The notes beneath the pieces are model-generated. The model did no database searches. It was not told the origin of the DNA and saw nothing but the letters and a program-made list of their open reading frames with translations. From Terriglobia bacterium (GTDB lineage Bacteria; Acidobacteriota; Terriglobia; UBA7540): DNA of 64,000 nt. The stretch is taken from NCBI GenBank assembly GCA_030038235.1, contig JASHPE010000104.1, forward strand, positions 1 through 64,000, read 5' to 3'. Shown here one piece after another: positions 1-7,633 of this stretch (position 1 is its first letter; every line of letters begins with the position of its first letter). A program made the position numbers and the translations under genes.

Positions 1-53
1 CTGTTGAGATGACGCCGCACTGCCGCAGGGCGTCCAAAGAACTGATCAAACAT
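1..53 (-). CDS. N-terminus of a tyrosine-recombinase/integrase-like protein (partial, runs off left edge)
   Basis: On the minus strand an ATG at 53-51 opens a frame that stays open to the window edge and reads MFDQFFGRPAAVRRHLN. This resembles the first residues of phage-type integrases found in transposon-borne recombinase sets (MF-[DE]-Q-L-F-x-x-P-x-x-[VI]-x-R-H). An excellent ribosome-binding site, GGAGGT, lies five bases upstream on the minus strand, which supports a real start. Only 17 residues are visible, so the family call is an inference from pattern. If correct, the gene marks the edge of a mobile region next to the accessory genes that follow. Confidence 0.45.
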   Translation of the reverse strand, partial: MFDQFFGRPAAVRRHLN

Positions 54-110
54 TTTCGACCTCCAAAGTTGGGAATTGAACAACCATCCCAACTGTAGAG
101 GAGGTCGAAA
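54..110. repeat. Inverted repeat spanning the integrase leader
   Basis: The 11-base arm TTTCGACCTCC (54-64) is perfectly complementary to GGAGGTCGAAA (100-110), and GTTGGG (68-73) pairs with CCCAAC (88-93). The left arm contains the ribosome-binding site of the minus-strand integrase-like gene. The right arm carries a mirrored Shine-Dalgarno followed by ATG at 114, which opens only a two-codon frame. The arrangement looks like an inverted duplication of the integrase leader or an element end. As RNA it would form a hairpin hiding the binding site. Confidence 0.6.
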
Positions 111-726
111 CTTATGTTGTGATGATCAAAAAGACAGCTACGAAAATTGGGGCTCTCAGCTCCTTCGCCACATAACGGGAATCACCACAAAATACGACTA
201 TCGCGACGCTGAGGATCGCGCGGAGATGCTTCGGGAGTGGATTGAGGGCGAAGAGGAAGAATACGAGATCGCGGACGTGGCGGCCTCGACACCTGCATGC
301 ATGAAGCAAAAGCCGCTCAGTTCGGGAAGCCTTCGCCACATCTTGAGGCGTGTTGCGGGAACCAAGGTGAGGGCCATAATGGAAGCCACGCTGGAACTTC
401 ATCGAGCCTCGAAAAGAGCAAGGCGCCCGCCGTTCATTGATAACATGCGTGAGCAGCTCGCAGATAGCAATCCTCCCTTACCGAGCGTGCTGGTGGTGTT
501 CTCTGAGAGCGATGCGATTGAAGCGCACTTTGATGACGAGTCCCAAAATATGACCGAGGCGAGTCCTGAGCCGAACCTAATTATTCCCTTGAACGCCGCC
601 GACCACGGTACGGTGAAGATCGCCTTCACCACCGTTGCGGTGGTATGCAGGACGTTGGCGGCGGCCACTCGTTTGATCGATCTCATGCCGGGCAACGAAA
701 GATACCAGAGCGATAGGGATATTTAG
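76..726 (+). CDS. Hypothetical acidic protein with C-terminal domain shared with the 56-aa protein at 5908
   Basis: An open frame of 216 codons begins with a weak TTG inside the inverted repeat; the true start is uncertain and the first ~30 residues may not be coding. The middle is charged and helical-looking (WIEGEEEEYEIADVAAS). The last 58 residues (from ATG 550) align with the small protein at 5908-6078 at about 28 of 51 identical positions, including PEP, the AF/T/V/C/TLAAA core and IDLMPGxER. That shared domain is good evidence that at least 550-726 is or was coding. The segment just before it, ending FSESDAIEAHFDDES, also looks like real protein. Because the 5908 copy sits directly before PRTRC-type genes, this ORF may be a further component of that cassette. 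No function can be named. Confidence 0.5.
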   Translation: MNNHPNCRGGRNLCCDDQKDSYENWGSQLLRHITGITTKYDYRDAEDRAEMLREWIEGEEEEYEIADVAASTPACMKQKPLSSGSLRHILRRVAGTKVRAIMEATLELHRASKRARRPPFIDNMREQLADSNPPLPSVLVVFSESDAIEAHFDDESQNMTEASPEPNLIIPLNAADHGTVKIAFTTVAVVCRTLAAATRLIDLMPGNERYQSDRDI

Positions 727-935
727 AAAAACGGACACAGCGTGCTGGCGAGAGATTCTGAGGCGGACGCGCGGAAGCAGTCAAGAGGGCGTTAGGGCTG
801 TGATATCTGCGGGGCGGGAGGAAGACAACGGCGCGAGATCGGCACTGGGCCCGACGTTGCGGGAAGGCTCGGAAGGTAAGGGAGGGCCGGCATCGCGAAC
901 TGAGCTCCTTCACGTGTTAGGAGTCTCGCCGATCG

Positions 936-3179
936 TCACGTCTCAAAAAGCCTCGTGTCAATGGGCAGACGTCGAAGACGAACACGCGTTGCGGCGAAGA
1001 TAGCATTAGCGACCGCAGGGGCCAGCGGAGGAACGCCCGCTTCACCGACGCCATCGGCGGGATCTGTTCCACCTGGAACGATGTGAACTTCGATTTCGGG
1101 GGCATCGGCCATTCGCAGCACTTTGTAATCGTGGAAATTGTTCTGCTCAACCGCACCGCCCTTGATTGTGATCTCGCCGGAGAGCACCGGCGTGAGGGCG
1201 TAATTGATACCGCCTTCAATCAGCGCGCAGACGTTGTTGGGGTTCACGGAAAAGCCGCAGTCGACCGCCGCCACAACGCGGTTGACCTGCAGTCCGACGC
1301 TTTTGCCGAAGGACACTTCTGCGACTTGTGCCACGTACGTGCCAGCGAACTGATAGCACGCAATTCCGCGGCCGTGTCCAGGCGGTAGCGGCTGGCCCCA
1401 ACCAGACCGATTGGCTGCGAGTTCGAGCACTCCCCGTAACTTCCGGGAGTTCTCCGGCCGGTCCGGTCGAAGGTTTCTCAGGCGGAACTGATAGGGATCG
1501 GCGCCGGCGGCATGCGCAAGCTCGTCGATAAAGCATTCGATGGCAAAGGCCTCAAAGGAAGACGAAACCGACCGCCACCAGGCGCGAGGCACGACAGAGT
1601 TAACTGGCGCGTAGTCGAGGAGGTAGTTCGATACTTGATAGGGGAGAGAGTCGCTGGAGTCCATTTCCTGAGAGGCAACGTTCTCCGGATCTTTGAGCGA
1701 TTCGGCAGAGTCAAAGACCGAACGGATCGGCGTCGACACCAGCCGCCGCGCCCAGGCGACGATGTTGCCGCGGTCGTCCAACACCCCGGACATGCGCTGG
1801 TAAGAATACTGCCGATAGAAGTCGTGCTGCATGTCGTCTTCGCGGGTCCAGAGCACTTGAACAGGAACCCTCATCTCGTTTGCCACCTGCCACGCCTCAG
1901 CGGTATAGTCCCATTGGTAACGCCGGCCGAATGAACCTCCAGAGAACATGGTGTGAACCGTTACATGATCCGGGGGCACCTTGGCCAGCGCTGCGATTTC
2001 GGTCTGCGTGGCCGCAGGCGAGCTCGGTCGCGGCCCAGGTATTTGCGTCGGAGACCAGACTTCAATTCTTCCGTCGTCTCGCACGTGGGCGGTTGCGTTC
2101 ATGGGCTCCATGGTGGCGTGAGCCTGGAAGGGGAGTTCATATTCGGCTTCGACTCTTTTTCCGGCGTGTTCGAGAACTTGCAGCGCGTCGCCGCGATCGA
2201 CGCTGACGACGGTCGGCGGACCCGCCGCCAATGGCCGAAACTGGGCTCGCAGGCTTTGCGTGCTTTCCAGCGCTCCCGGTCCCTTGTTCCATGTGAGTTT
2301 TAGAGCTTTTCGTCCTTGAATAGCGGCCCAGGTCGAATCCGCCACCACGGCAACCCCGCCGGCGACATTCAGGTTACGGCCGACTTCAGCTGTCAAACGT
2401 GTAAAACCGATGGGAGGAACGCGAAAAATCCTCCGCACGCCAGGGACGGTCCTGGCGATGCTGTCATCGCAGGTGGCGAGTTCGCCGCCAAAGTGGGGAC
2501 AGCGTGCAATCACCGCGAAGAGCATCCCGGGAATGCGCACATCTGTCCCAAAAGCGGCTGTACCGCCGACTTTGCTGGGAACGTCCACGCGGGCTATCGG
2601 CTTCCCAATGAATCGATAGCTCCTGGGATCCTTCAGCGGAATTTGATCGAGCCTGACAGCGGGTAGTCTGGAAGCCGCCTCGACCAACTCACCATAACGA
2701 AGTTGGCGGCCTGTAGGTAGATGGATGATTCTTCCGTTAGATGCCTGGCATTCGCCCTTGGGGACGCTCCACTGGTTCGCCGCAGCGGTCAGAAGCATTT
2801 CACGTGCCTGAGCGCCAGCTTGCCGCATCGGCATCCAGGTGCCTGTGGTGCCACCGCTGCCGCCGGTTCCCAGGTGCTTATAAACGTCCGGAATGGTAGG
2901 TGCCTGTTCCACACGAATGGTCGGCCAATCGGCCTCGAGTTCATCCGCGAGCATCATCGCGTCCGCGGTCCGCGTACCCTGGCCCATCTCTGGTATTTCC
3001 GTGAGCAGCGTGATCCGGTCGTCTGCGCTGACCGCGATCCAGGCATTCGCCTCGAAAGTCTGCGGGCCGTGAACACTCCTCTTCCCGGCACGTGCACGCG
3101 CCGGCAAGTAGAACCCGACAATGAGAGCGGCTCCGCTCTTCAGAACGGTTCGGCGATCGACTGTGGTCTCGGTGTTCAT
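936..3179 (-). CDS. Molybdopterin-binding subunit of a xanthine dehydrogenase-family hydroxylase (isoquinoline 1-oxidoreductase beta type)
   Basis: This is the large catalytic subunit of a molybdenum hydroxylase that oxidises aldehydes or N-heterocycles. About 747 residues match the usual size of the IorB family. The N-terminus has a twin-arginine signal (DRRTVLKSGAALIVGF), so the enzyme is probably exported folded to the periplasm. The glycine-rich cofactor stretch GTGGSGGTTGTWMP is present near residue 110, and the C-terminal GVGEAGVPP carries the conserved catalytic glutamate near residue 713. The ATG at 3179 overlaps the stop of the small subunit and has AGGAG six bases upstream; a GTG three bases further up is possible. 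No cytochrome c subunit or XdhC-type maturation gene is adjacent, so electron acceptor and cofactor insertion must come from elsewhere. The substrate cannot be read from sequence. Confidence 0.9.
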   Translation of the reverse strand: MNTETTVDRRTVLKSGAALIVGFYLPARARAGKRSVHGPQTFEANAWIAVSADDRITLLTEIPEMGQGTRTADAMMLADELEADWPTIRVEQAPTIPDVYKHLGTGGSGGTTGTWMPMRQAGAQAREMLLTAAANQWSVPKGECQASNGRIIHLPTGRQLRYGELVEAASRLPAVRLDQIPLKDPRSYRFIGKPIARVDVPSKVGGTAAFGTDVRIPGMLFAVIARCPHFGGELATCDDSIARTVPGVRRIFRVPPIGFTRLTAEVGRNLNVAGGVAVVADSTWAAIQGRKALKLTWNKGPGALESTQSLRAQFRPLAAGPPTVVSVDRGDALQVLEHAGKRVEAEYELPFQAHATMEPMNATAHVRDDGRIEVWSPTQIPGPRPSSPAATQTEIAALAKVPPDHVTVHTMFSGGSFGRRYQWDYTAEAWQVANEMRVPVQVLWTREDDMQHDFYRQYSYQRMSGVLDDRGNIVAWARRLVSTPIRSVFDSAESLKDPENVASQEMDSSDSLPYQVSNYLLDYAPVNSVVPRAWWRSVSSSFEAFAIECFIDELAHAAGADPYQFRLRNLRPDRPENSRKLRGVLELAANRSGWGQPLPPGHGRGIACYQFAGTYVAQVAEVSFGKSVGLQVNRVVAAVDCGFSVNPNNVCALIEGGINYALTPVLSGEITIKGGAVEQNNFHDYKVLRMADAPEIEVHIVPGGTDPADGVGEAGVPPLAPAVANAIFAATRVRLRRLPIDTRLFET

Positions 3180-3640
3180 CACACGCTCTCCTGTGCGGCT
3201 CTTAGAATGGCACGACGAATCCGGTTATAGGTGGCGCAGCGGCAGATGTTTCCCGTCATCTCCCGGTCGATTTCCTCGCGTGAGGGATGTGGATTCTTTG
3301 CCAGCAGAGACGCGGCCTGCATAATCTGACCCGACTGGCAGTAGCCACATTGCGGGACTTGCTCGGCAATCCACGCTTTTTGAACCGGGTGGCTGAGATC
3401 AGCGGAGAGCCCCTCGATGGTCGTAATTCGCTTCGCGCCTACCGAGCCAGCTGGCGTCTGGCAGGAGCGCACTGCTTCTCCATCTAAGTGCACGGTGCAG
3501 GCCCCACACAGACCCATACCGCAGCCATACTTTGTTCCGGTCAATCCCAAGGTGTCGCGCAGAACCCACAGAAGCGGAACTTCGGGCGCCACGTCGACTT
3601 CGTGTGGCTTTCCGTTCACAACAAGCCGTGTCTGAGCCAT
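3179..3640 (-). CDS. (2Fe-2S)-binding small subunit of the molybdenum hydroxylase (isoquinoline 1-oxidoreductase alpha type)
   Basis: The 153-residue protein has the two iron-sulphur cluster motifs of this family: a plant-ferredoxin-type set ([16 protein letters not shown] with a further Cys in RSCQTP) and a C-terminal four-helix cluster set (CGYCQSGQ and NICRCATY). It passes electrons from the molybdenum site in the partner subunit. It lacks a signal peptide and would be co-exported with the Tat-bearing large subunit, as in related enzymes. I chose ATG 3640 because GAGGAC lies upstream; a GTG at 3649 would add three residues. Its stop overlaps the large-subunit start by one base, indicating translational coupling. 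The divergent promoter must lie in 3641-3795. Confidence 0.92.
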   Translation of the reverse strand: MAQTRLVVNGKPHEVDVAPEVPLLWVLRDTLGLTGTKYGCGMGLCGACTVHLDGEAVRSCQTPAGSVGAKRITTIEGLSADLSHPVQKAWIAEQVPQCGYCQSGQIMQAASLLAKNPHPSREEIDREMTGNICRCATYNRIRRAILRAAQESV

Positions 3641-3795
3641 AAAAATCACCAGTCCTCATTCAGAAGTCTGTTTCACTTTAGAGTGGTGGCTTCTCGGCGC
3701 TGAGTGTTTTGGGATGAATCGTCGGTAGCAAGGGTCAGATCGTAGCAGCCAGGCCGAATTTGGCGACGATGGGCGTTTGGGGCTAACATTCGTCG

Positions 3796-4971
3796 ATGGC
3801 TGTTCGCGGCACACTTTCGGAACCCCTCGTCGACGGTACACATACGATCTCCAAAGGGGCCGTTTCAGGGAGGAAGCCTATCGCAAGGCGACCATGGATG
3901 CTGGGTGGCTGGGCACTGGTGGTGGTCGTGTTTGCCAGCCAGTGGTATGCCTATGATGCTGGCCATGGTGTCGCGGATCCCTTCGTCGACTACGTCGGGT
4001 GGTCCTGCTACATGTGGGGCGTGGTCACGCCGCTTGCGTTGTGGCTTGCGCATCGCCGGCCTATCGACGCCAGGAGCTGGAAGGGTACCGTCCCTCTGCA
4101 CATTGGGGCAAGCATACTGCTCACGGTTGTGGAGCTGTCCTTTGAGGCGTCTGTTGAGTGGTTGCGCACCGGCGCGCACTGGCCGCTCGCCGGGGCGGTG
4201 CGGCACTACCTGACACAACACTCGCAAATCGGTCTGCTAACTTACTGGGCGTTGGTCGGAGCGGCCCAATTCTACCGCCTGCATGAGCAAGCGCGCACAC
4301 GGCAACTGCACGAGGCTCAACTGGAGGCGCGTCTGGCGGAGGCGCAACTCGACAGTCTTCGGGCGCAACTCCAACCGCACTTTTTGTTCAATACGCTACA
4401 GGCAGCGGCGACGCTGATTTACGACGACCCCGAAGGGGCCGAGGACATTCTCCAGAATCTGGGTGAATTGCTTCGTGTGTCCCTGAATGAGCTGCACGTT
4501 CAAGAGATTCCTTTGCGGCGCGAAATAGAGTTTCTGCAGCGTTACATCAGTATCCAGCAGCGACGGTTCGGCGCGCAGCGGCTGCGGTTTGATCTGCAGA
4601 TTGACCCGCGGGTGCTCGACTGCGCCGTTCCGACCCTCATCCTGCAACCGCTGGCTGAAAACGCCGTCCGGCACGGAGTCGGCAAGCACAAGGAAGATGA
4701 CCTCGTGACCGTGGAAGCCTTCCAGAATCACCACGGCCTCTGTTTGAGGATCTCTAACCTGACGAGCACACTCGACGACACCCCCGAACGGCTCTTCGAA
4801 CGGGGAGTAGGACTTTCCAACACGCGGCGGCGGCTCGAGCAGCTTTATGGCAAGAGTCAGACGCTCGAACTAATCGAACAGGCACCGAGGGGCGTTTGTG
4901 TCCAGCTCTCGATCCCCGCGCACGAGTTGGTTTACCCTGAGAATGTGCGCGCCAGCCTGGTGGCGCCGTGA
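3796..4971 (+). CDS. LytS/YehU-type sensor histidine kinase
   Basis: Four hydrophobic segments fill the first ~165 residues (for example ALVVVVFASQWYAY and SQIGLLTYWALVGAAQFY), so this is a membrane sensor without a large extracytoplasmic domain. A coiled linker leads to the His_kinase family core LQPHFLFNTLQAAATLI, with the phosphorylated histidine at about residue 195. An HATPase domain follows with the N box PLAENAVRHGVG and a late glycine box RGVGLSNTRRRLEQLYG. The family works with LytTR-type regulators, and exactly such a gene follows with a 4-base GTGA overlap. The signal sensed is unknown. The pair faces away from the molybdenum hydroxylase across a 155-base gap, so it may control it, but nothing in the sequence proves that. 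Confidence 0.93.
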   Translation: MAVRGTLSEPLVDGTHTISKGAVSGRKPIARRPWMLGGWALVVVVFASQWYAYDAGHGVADPFVDYVGWSCYMWGVVTPLALWLAHRRPIDARSWKGTVPLHIGASILLTVVELSFEASVEWLRTGAHWPLAGAVRHYLTQHSQIGLLTYWALVGAAQFYRLHEQARTRQLHEAQLEARLAEAQLDSLRAQLQPHFLFNTLQAAATLIYDDPEGAEDILQNLGELLRVSLNELHVQEIPLRREIEFLQRYISIQQRRFGAQRLRFDLQIDPRVLDCAVPTLILQPLAENAVRHGVGKHKEDDLVTVEAFQNHHGLCLRISNLTSTLDDTPERLFERGVGLSNTRRRLEQLYGKSQTLELIEQAPRGVCVQLSIPAHELVYPENVRASLVAP

Positions 4972-5729
4972 GGATTCGAGTCCTGATCGTAGACGATGAG
5001 CCTCCGGCGCGCCGCGCGGTCGCGCGACTTCTGGAGCGTGAGCCTCAGGTGGAAGTCGTCGGGCAATGTGGCGATGGAGAATCGGCGGTCAATGCCATTC
5101 TCCATGAGAATCCCGACCTGGTTTTCCTCGATGTGCAGTTGCCCGAGATGGACGGATTCGAGGTGGCCTCCGAGGTCGGAGCACGGAGAATGCCGACCAC
5201 CATTTTTGTCACCGCCTATGATCGCTACGCGCTAAGGGCGTTCGATACTGAGGCAATCGACTATCTCCTCAAACCGATTGGGCGAGAACGCTTCGCACGC
5301 GCCCTTGCCCGGGCCAAACAGCGCATCGCAGAAAGGCCGAACCGTGCCGCCGCGGAGCGGCTCGCGGCGCTCCTGGATCACGTGACAACTCAGGACCGGT
5401 ACCGCGAGCGCCTGCCGGTTGCAGAACATGGGCGTATTCTCTTTGTGAAGACAAGCGAGATTGATTGGGTTGAAGCAGACGGCAACTACTCCCGGCTGCA
5501 CGTGGGCGCCCGGCACCACCAAATCCGCGAAACGCTGACCAACTTAGAGAACAAGTTGAATCCGCGAGACTTCCTCAGAATTCACCGATCGACTATCGTC
5601 AACGTCCACCGCATCAAGGAAATCCAGCCTTGGTTTCACGGCTATCACGTGGTACTGCTGGCGAACGGCCAGGAGTTGCGCATGAGCCGTTACCAAAAGG
5701 ACGTCGCCAAGCGGCTTGGCCTCCACTAG
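4968..5729 (+). CDS. LytTR-family response regulator
   Basis: The 253-residue protein starts at a GTG that overlaps the kinase stop by four bases. Residues 1-120 form a receiver with the acidic pair DDEPPARRA, the phospho-acceptor Asp55 in LVFLDVQLPEMDG, the threonine in FVTAYD and the lysine in YLLKPI. Residues ~150-250 form a LytTR DNA-binding domain, recognisable from IDWVEADGNYSRLHV, the FLRIHRSTIVNVHRI segment and the C-terminal LRMSRYQKDVAKRLG. It would bind promoters as a phosphorylated dimer. Target genes cannot be identified here. It ends 178 bases before the small PRTRC-associated gene, with no clear terminator between them. Confidence 0.95.
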   Translation: MRIRVLIVDDEPPARRAVARLLEREPQVEVVGQCGDGESAVNAILHENPDLVFLDVQLPEMDGFEVASEVGARRMPTTIFVTAYDRYALRAFDTEAIDYLLKPIGRERFARALARAKQRIAERPNRAAAERLAALLDHVTTQDRYRERLPVAEHGRILFVKTSEIDWVEADGNYSRLHVGARHHQIRETLTNLENKLNPRDFLRIHRSTIVNVHRIKEIQPWFHGYHVVLLANGQELRMSRYQKDVAKRLGLH

Positions 5730-5907
5730 CCTCGGGTTTTCTCGGATCGACGCGGGGGTTCATTGATTTGGATCTGATCCGTGTTGCAATGGCGGCGCGT
5801 CGCCAAGCTGTCTCGGTTTTGGTCCAGTCGACGGGGTGAAAACTCACCATAGGCCCTCAGAAAACTCTTGACTGCAATTCTCGATATAAGATGAGGAAGG
5901 GCAAACA

Positions 5908-6078
5908 ATGATGGAAGTCACGCCGGAACCAAGCGTGATCGTTCCTTTCAATGCCCACCAGCCGGAGAGCGTTCGACAGGCCTTTCGGACCTTCGGCGTG
6001 ATCTGCGACACGCTGGCAGCCGCCAGTCACGTCATCGACTTGATGCCGGGCACTGAGCGCTGGGTGATCCAGTCTTGA
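5908..6078 (+). CDS. 56-aa protein preceding a PRTRC-type E2/E1-like pair; function unknown
   Basis: This short gene begins with ATG 5908 (a second ATG follows at once) behind GAAGGG, and ends 10 bases before the PRTRC B-type gene. It is real by homology within the window: it matches the C-terminal 58 residues of the ORF ending at 726 (28 of 51 identical, shared core TLAAA and IDLMPGxER). It has one cysteine (VICDTL) that is also conserved in the other copy. Its tail (GTERWVIQS) has no di-glycine, and it is shorter than typical beta-grasp modifiers, so calling it a ubiquitin-like protein is not justified. Helical content is likely from residue 20 to 46. It could be a substrate, an adaptor or a shortened relic of a longer PRTRC component. 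Confidence 0.7.
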   Translation: MMEVTPEPSVIVPFNAHQPESVRQAFRTFGVICDTLAAASHVIDLMPGTERWVIQS

Positions 6079-6088
6079 GGAGAAATCG

Positions 6089-6805
6089 ATGGAAGCACAG
6101 ATCAGGATCGGCTCGCGGCGGTCATTCACTCTTAAGCAGGCGGTGCTGATTTACCGTGACAGTGCGGCAGCGTTTGCCACGCTCCATGAGGTGCACGGGG
6201 AGAAAAATCAGGCGCCATATCTGGGACCCGGCCAACCGCTGACCACTGGTTTTTTGCGAATCCTTGCACGAGGCCTTGGATCGAGGATCGTGCCTGAAAT
6301 CTTGCCTGGCAACGTGCTCGTACGGACGGCGGACTCGATCCTTTGGTGGAGCGCGGTACAGCGCCAGGTGATGTTTTTCGGTGGCGGCACGGAGGAGGCG
6401 GCCAAACTGAACGGCCGCATGTACCCGCATCCGCCGCTGGTCTTCAAGGTGTGCCGGCATGAATTTTTCGTGCGGGCTCTGGAGAACGACGTGAGGCCCG
6501 GTGCGAATACGCCGCTCAAAACCGCGCCCTACTGGAACACCGACGGATCGAGAGGCCTGGTGTGCGCCGGCACGATGCGAATACCACAGGACGTGACGAC
6601 CGAAAGCATCCCGGAGTGGGAGACCGCCTTCTTTTCCAGTTCCTTTACCCATCCCTCTGGTGCGGTGCGGCTGACCACTCACCCTCAGGGTTTCGCGGGC
6701 CTGTGGTTGAGCCTGGCGGACCGCGAAGATCGTTTTCCGACTGAGCTTTTGACCGACGCGAGACAGACGCTGCGGCAGTTCGTCGACAGCAGCGAGGAGC
6801 AGTGA
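6089..6805 (+). CDS. PRTRC system protein B (E2-like fold family)
   Basis: The 238 residues carry the recognisable PRTRC protein B pattern: LHEV near residue 33, a central LPGNVLVRTADSILWWSA, and the block from residue 135 reading VRPGANTPLKTAPYWN, GLVCAGTMRIP, then WETAFFSSSFTHP. Cys159 in GLVCAG is the residue I would expect to be catalytic if the proposed relation to ubiquitin-conjugating enzymes holds; Cys122 is a second candidate. AGGAG lies upstream of ATG 6089. It is followed after two bases by the ThiF-type gene, so the two are made together. PRTRC cassettes are known mostly from proteobacterial plasmids and integrative elements; their role is unproven. The usual ParB, JAB (protein A) and protein C genes are not seen. 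Confidence 0.85.
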   Translation: MEAQIRIGSRRSFTLKQAVLIYRDSAAAFATLHEVHGEKNQAPYLGPGQPLTTGFLRILARGLGSRIVPEILPGNVLVRTADSILWWSAVQRQVMFFGGGTEEAAKLNGRMYPHPPLVFKVCRHEFFVRALENDVRPGANTPLKTAPYWNTDGSRGLVCAGTMRIPQDVTTESIPEWETAFFSSSFTHPSGAVRLTTHPQGFAGLWLSLADREDRFPTELLTDARQTLRQFVDSSEEQ

Positions 6806-6807
6806 CC

Positions 6808-7590
6808 ATGGAGACTCACACGATTCACAGCGAATTGCTCCGTCGTCGGGTGCGGGTCCTCGTGGTGGGCTGTGGCGGCACCGGCAGCGCCTTCGCGGCC
6901 GGGCTTCCCTACCTGCACCAAGCCATGATCGCGAGCGGCCATCCCGGAGGCCTGCAGGTAACGCTGATGGATGGCGACACCATTTCACCCACTAACTGTG
7001 TGCGCCAACCGTTCAGCCGCTCAGAAACGGGGTTGCATAAAGTGGTGGTGCTGGTGAATCGCCTCAACGTCTTCTGGAGCGTTGACTGGGAGGCTGTGCC
7101 TGCCCACCTAGGGCCAGACGACAGAATCGACCGAGCTGATATCGTGATCGGATGCGTGGACACGCGAGCCGCCCGGGCGGTGCTACGGGACGCGACGGCT
7201 GGCAACAGCGAGGTTGATTATTGGCTCGATCTCGGCAACAACGCAGACAGCGGCCAGTTCATCCTCGGAGAGCCGTTGAACCAAGTCAACCGGCGCAAGC
7301 GGACTCGCCTGCGAAGCGTCGCTGAGTTGTATCCGATGATTGTGGATCCGGAACTGGATGACGATGGTCAGCCCAGTTGCAGCGCGGCGGAGGCGATCGA
7401 GAAACAGGAACCATTCGTGAATCAGGTCCTCGCGCAGCACGCTCTTGCTTTGCTGGCGCGGCTTTTCCGCTACGGGAGTATCACCTACCATGGCGGCTTC
7501 CTCAACTTGCGGGACGGCTGGGCCAGCAGACTGCCAGTTGACGCGGACGTTTGGCGGCGAATTAGCCGGCGCGGGCCCCTACGAGTCTGA
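6808..7590 (+). CDS. PRTRC-type ThiF/E1-like adenylyltransferase
   Basis: A Rossmann-type E1-like protein of 260 residues. The nucleotide-binding loop is VVGCGGTGSAFA (residues 20-30), followed by the acidic residue in LMDGDTIS and the conserved TNCVRQPF. DLGNNADSGQ is the later strand-helix region. DDGQPSCSAAEA places Cys191 where E1-like enzymes of this family have their catalytic or zinc-region cysteine. ATG 6808 has GAGGAG seven bases upstream and lies two bases after the protein B stop; a GTG at 6802 is less likely. The expected activity is adenylation of a protein C-terminus and transfer to a thiol, but no obvious beta-grasp substrate with a GG tail is encoded nearby. Confidence 0.88.
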   Translation: METHTIHSELLRRRVRVLVVGCGGTGSAFAAGLPYLHQAMIASGHPGGLQVTLMDGDTISPTNCVRQPFSRSETGLHKVVVLVNRLNVFWSVDWEAVPAHLGPDDRIDRADIVIGCVDTRAARAVLRDATAGNSEVDYWLDLGNNADSGQFILGEPLNQVNRRKRTRLRSVAELYPMIVDPELDDDGQPSCSAAEAIEKQEPFVNQVLAQHALALLARLFRYGSITYHGGFLNLRDGWASRLPVDADVWRRISRRGPLRV

Positions 7591-7633
7591 GTTGATCGCA
7601 GCCCTGACGCCTCAATTACATTGCGCCTACTAT

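Noticed and set aside
5869-5890. TTGACT and TATAAG before the small PRTRC-associated gene as a promoter
   Set aside because: The two hexamers are only 11 bases apart, too close for a sigma-70 promoter.
5908-6078. Calling the 56-aa protein a ubiquitin-like modifier
   Set aside because: Its genomic place invites the idea, but it is short for a beta-grasp fold, looks helical in its second half and lacks a C-terminal Gly-Gly.
6122-6988. Minus-strand frame opposite the PRTRC protein B gene
   Set aside because: Antisense shadow of a recognised gene; translation is Arg-rich and without motifs.
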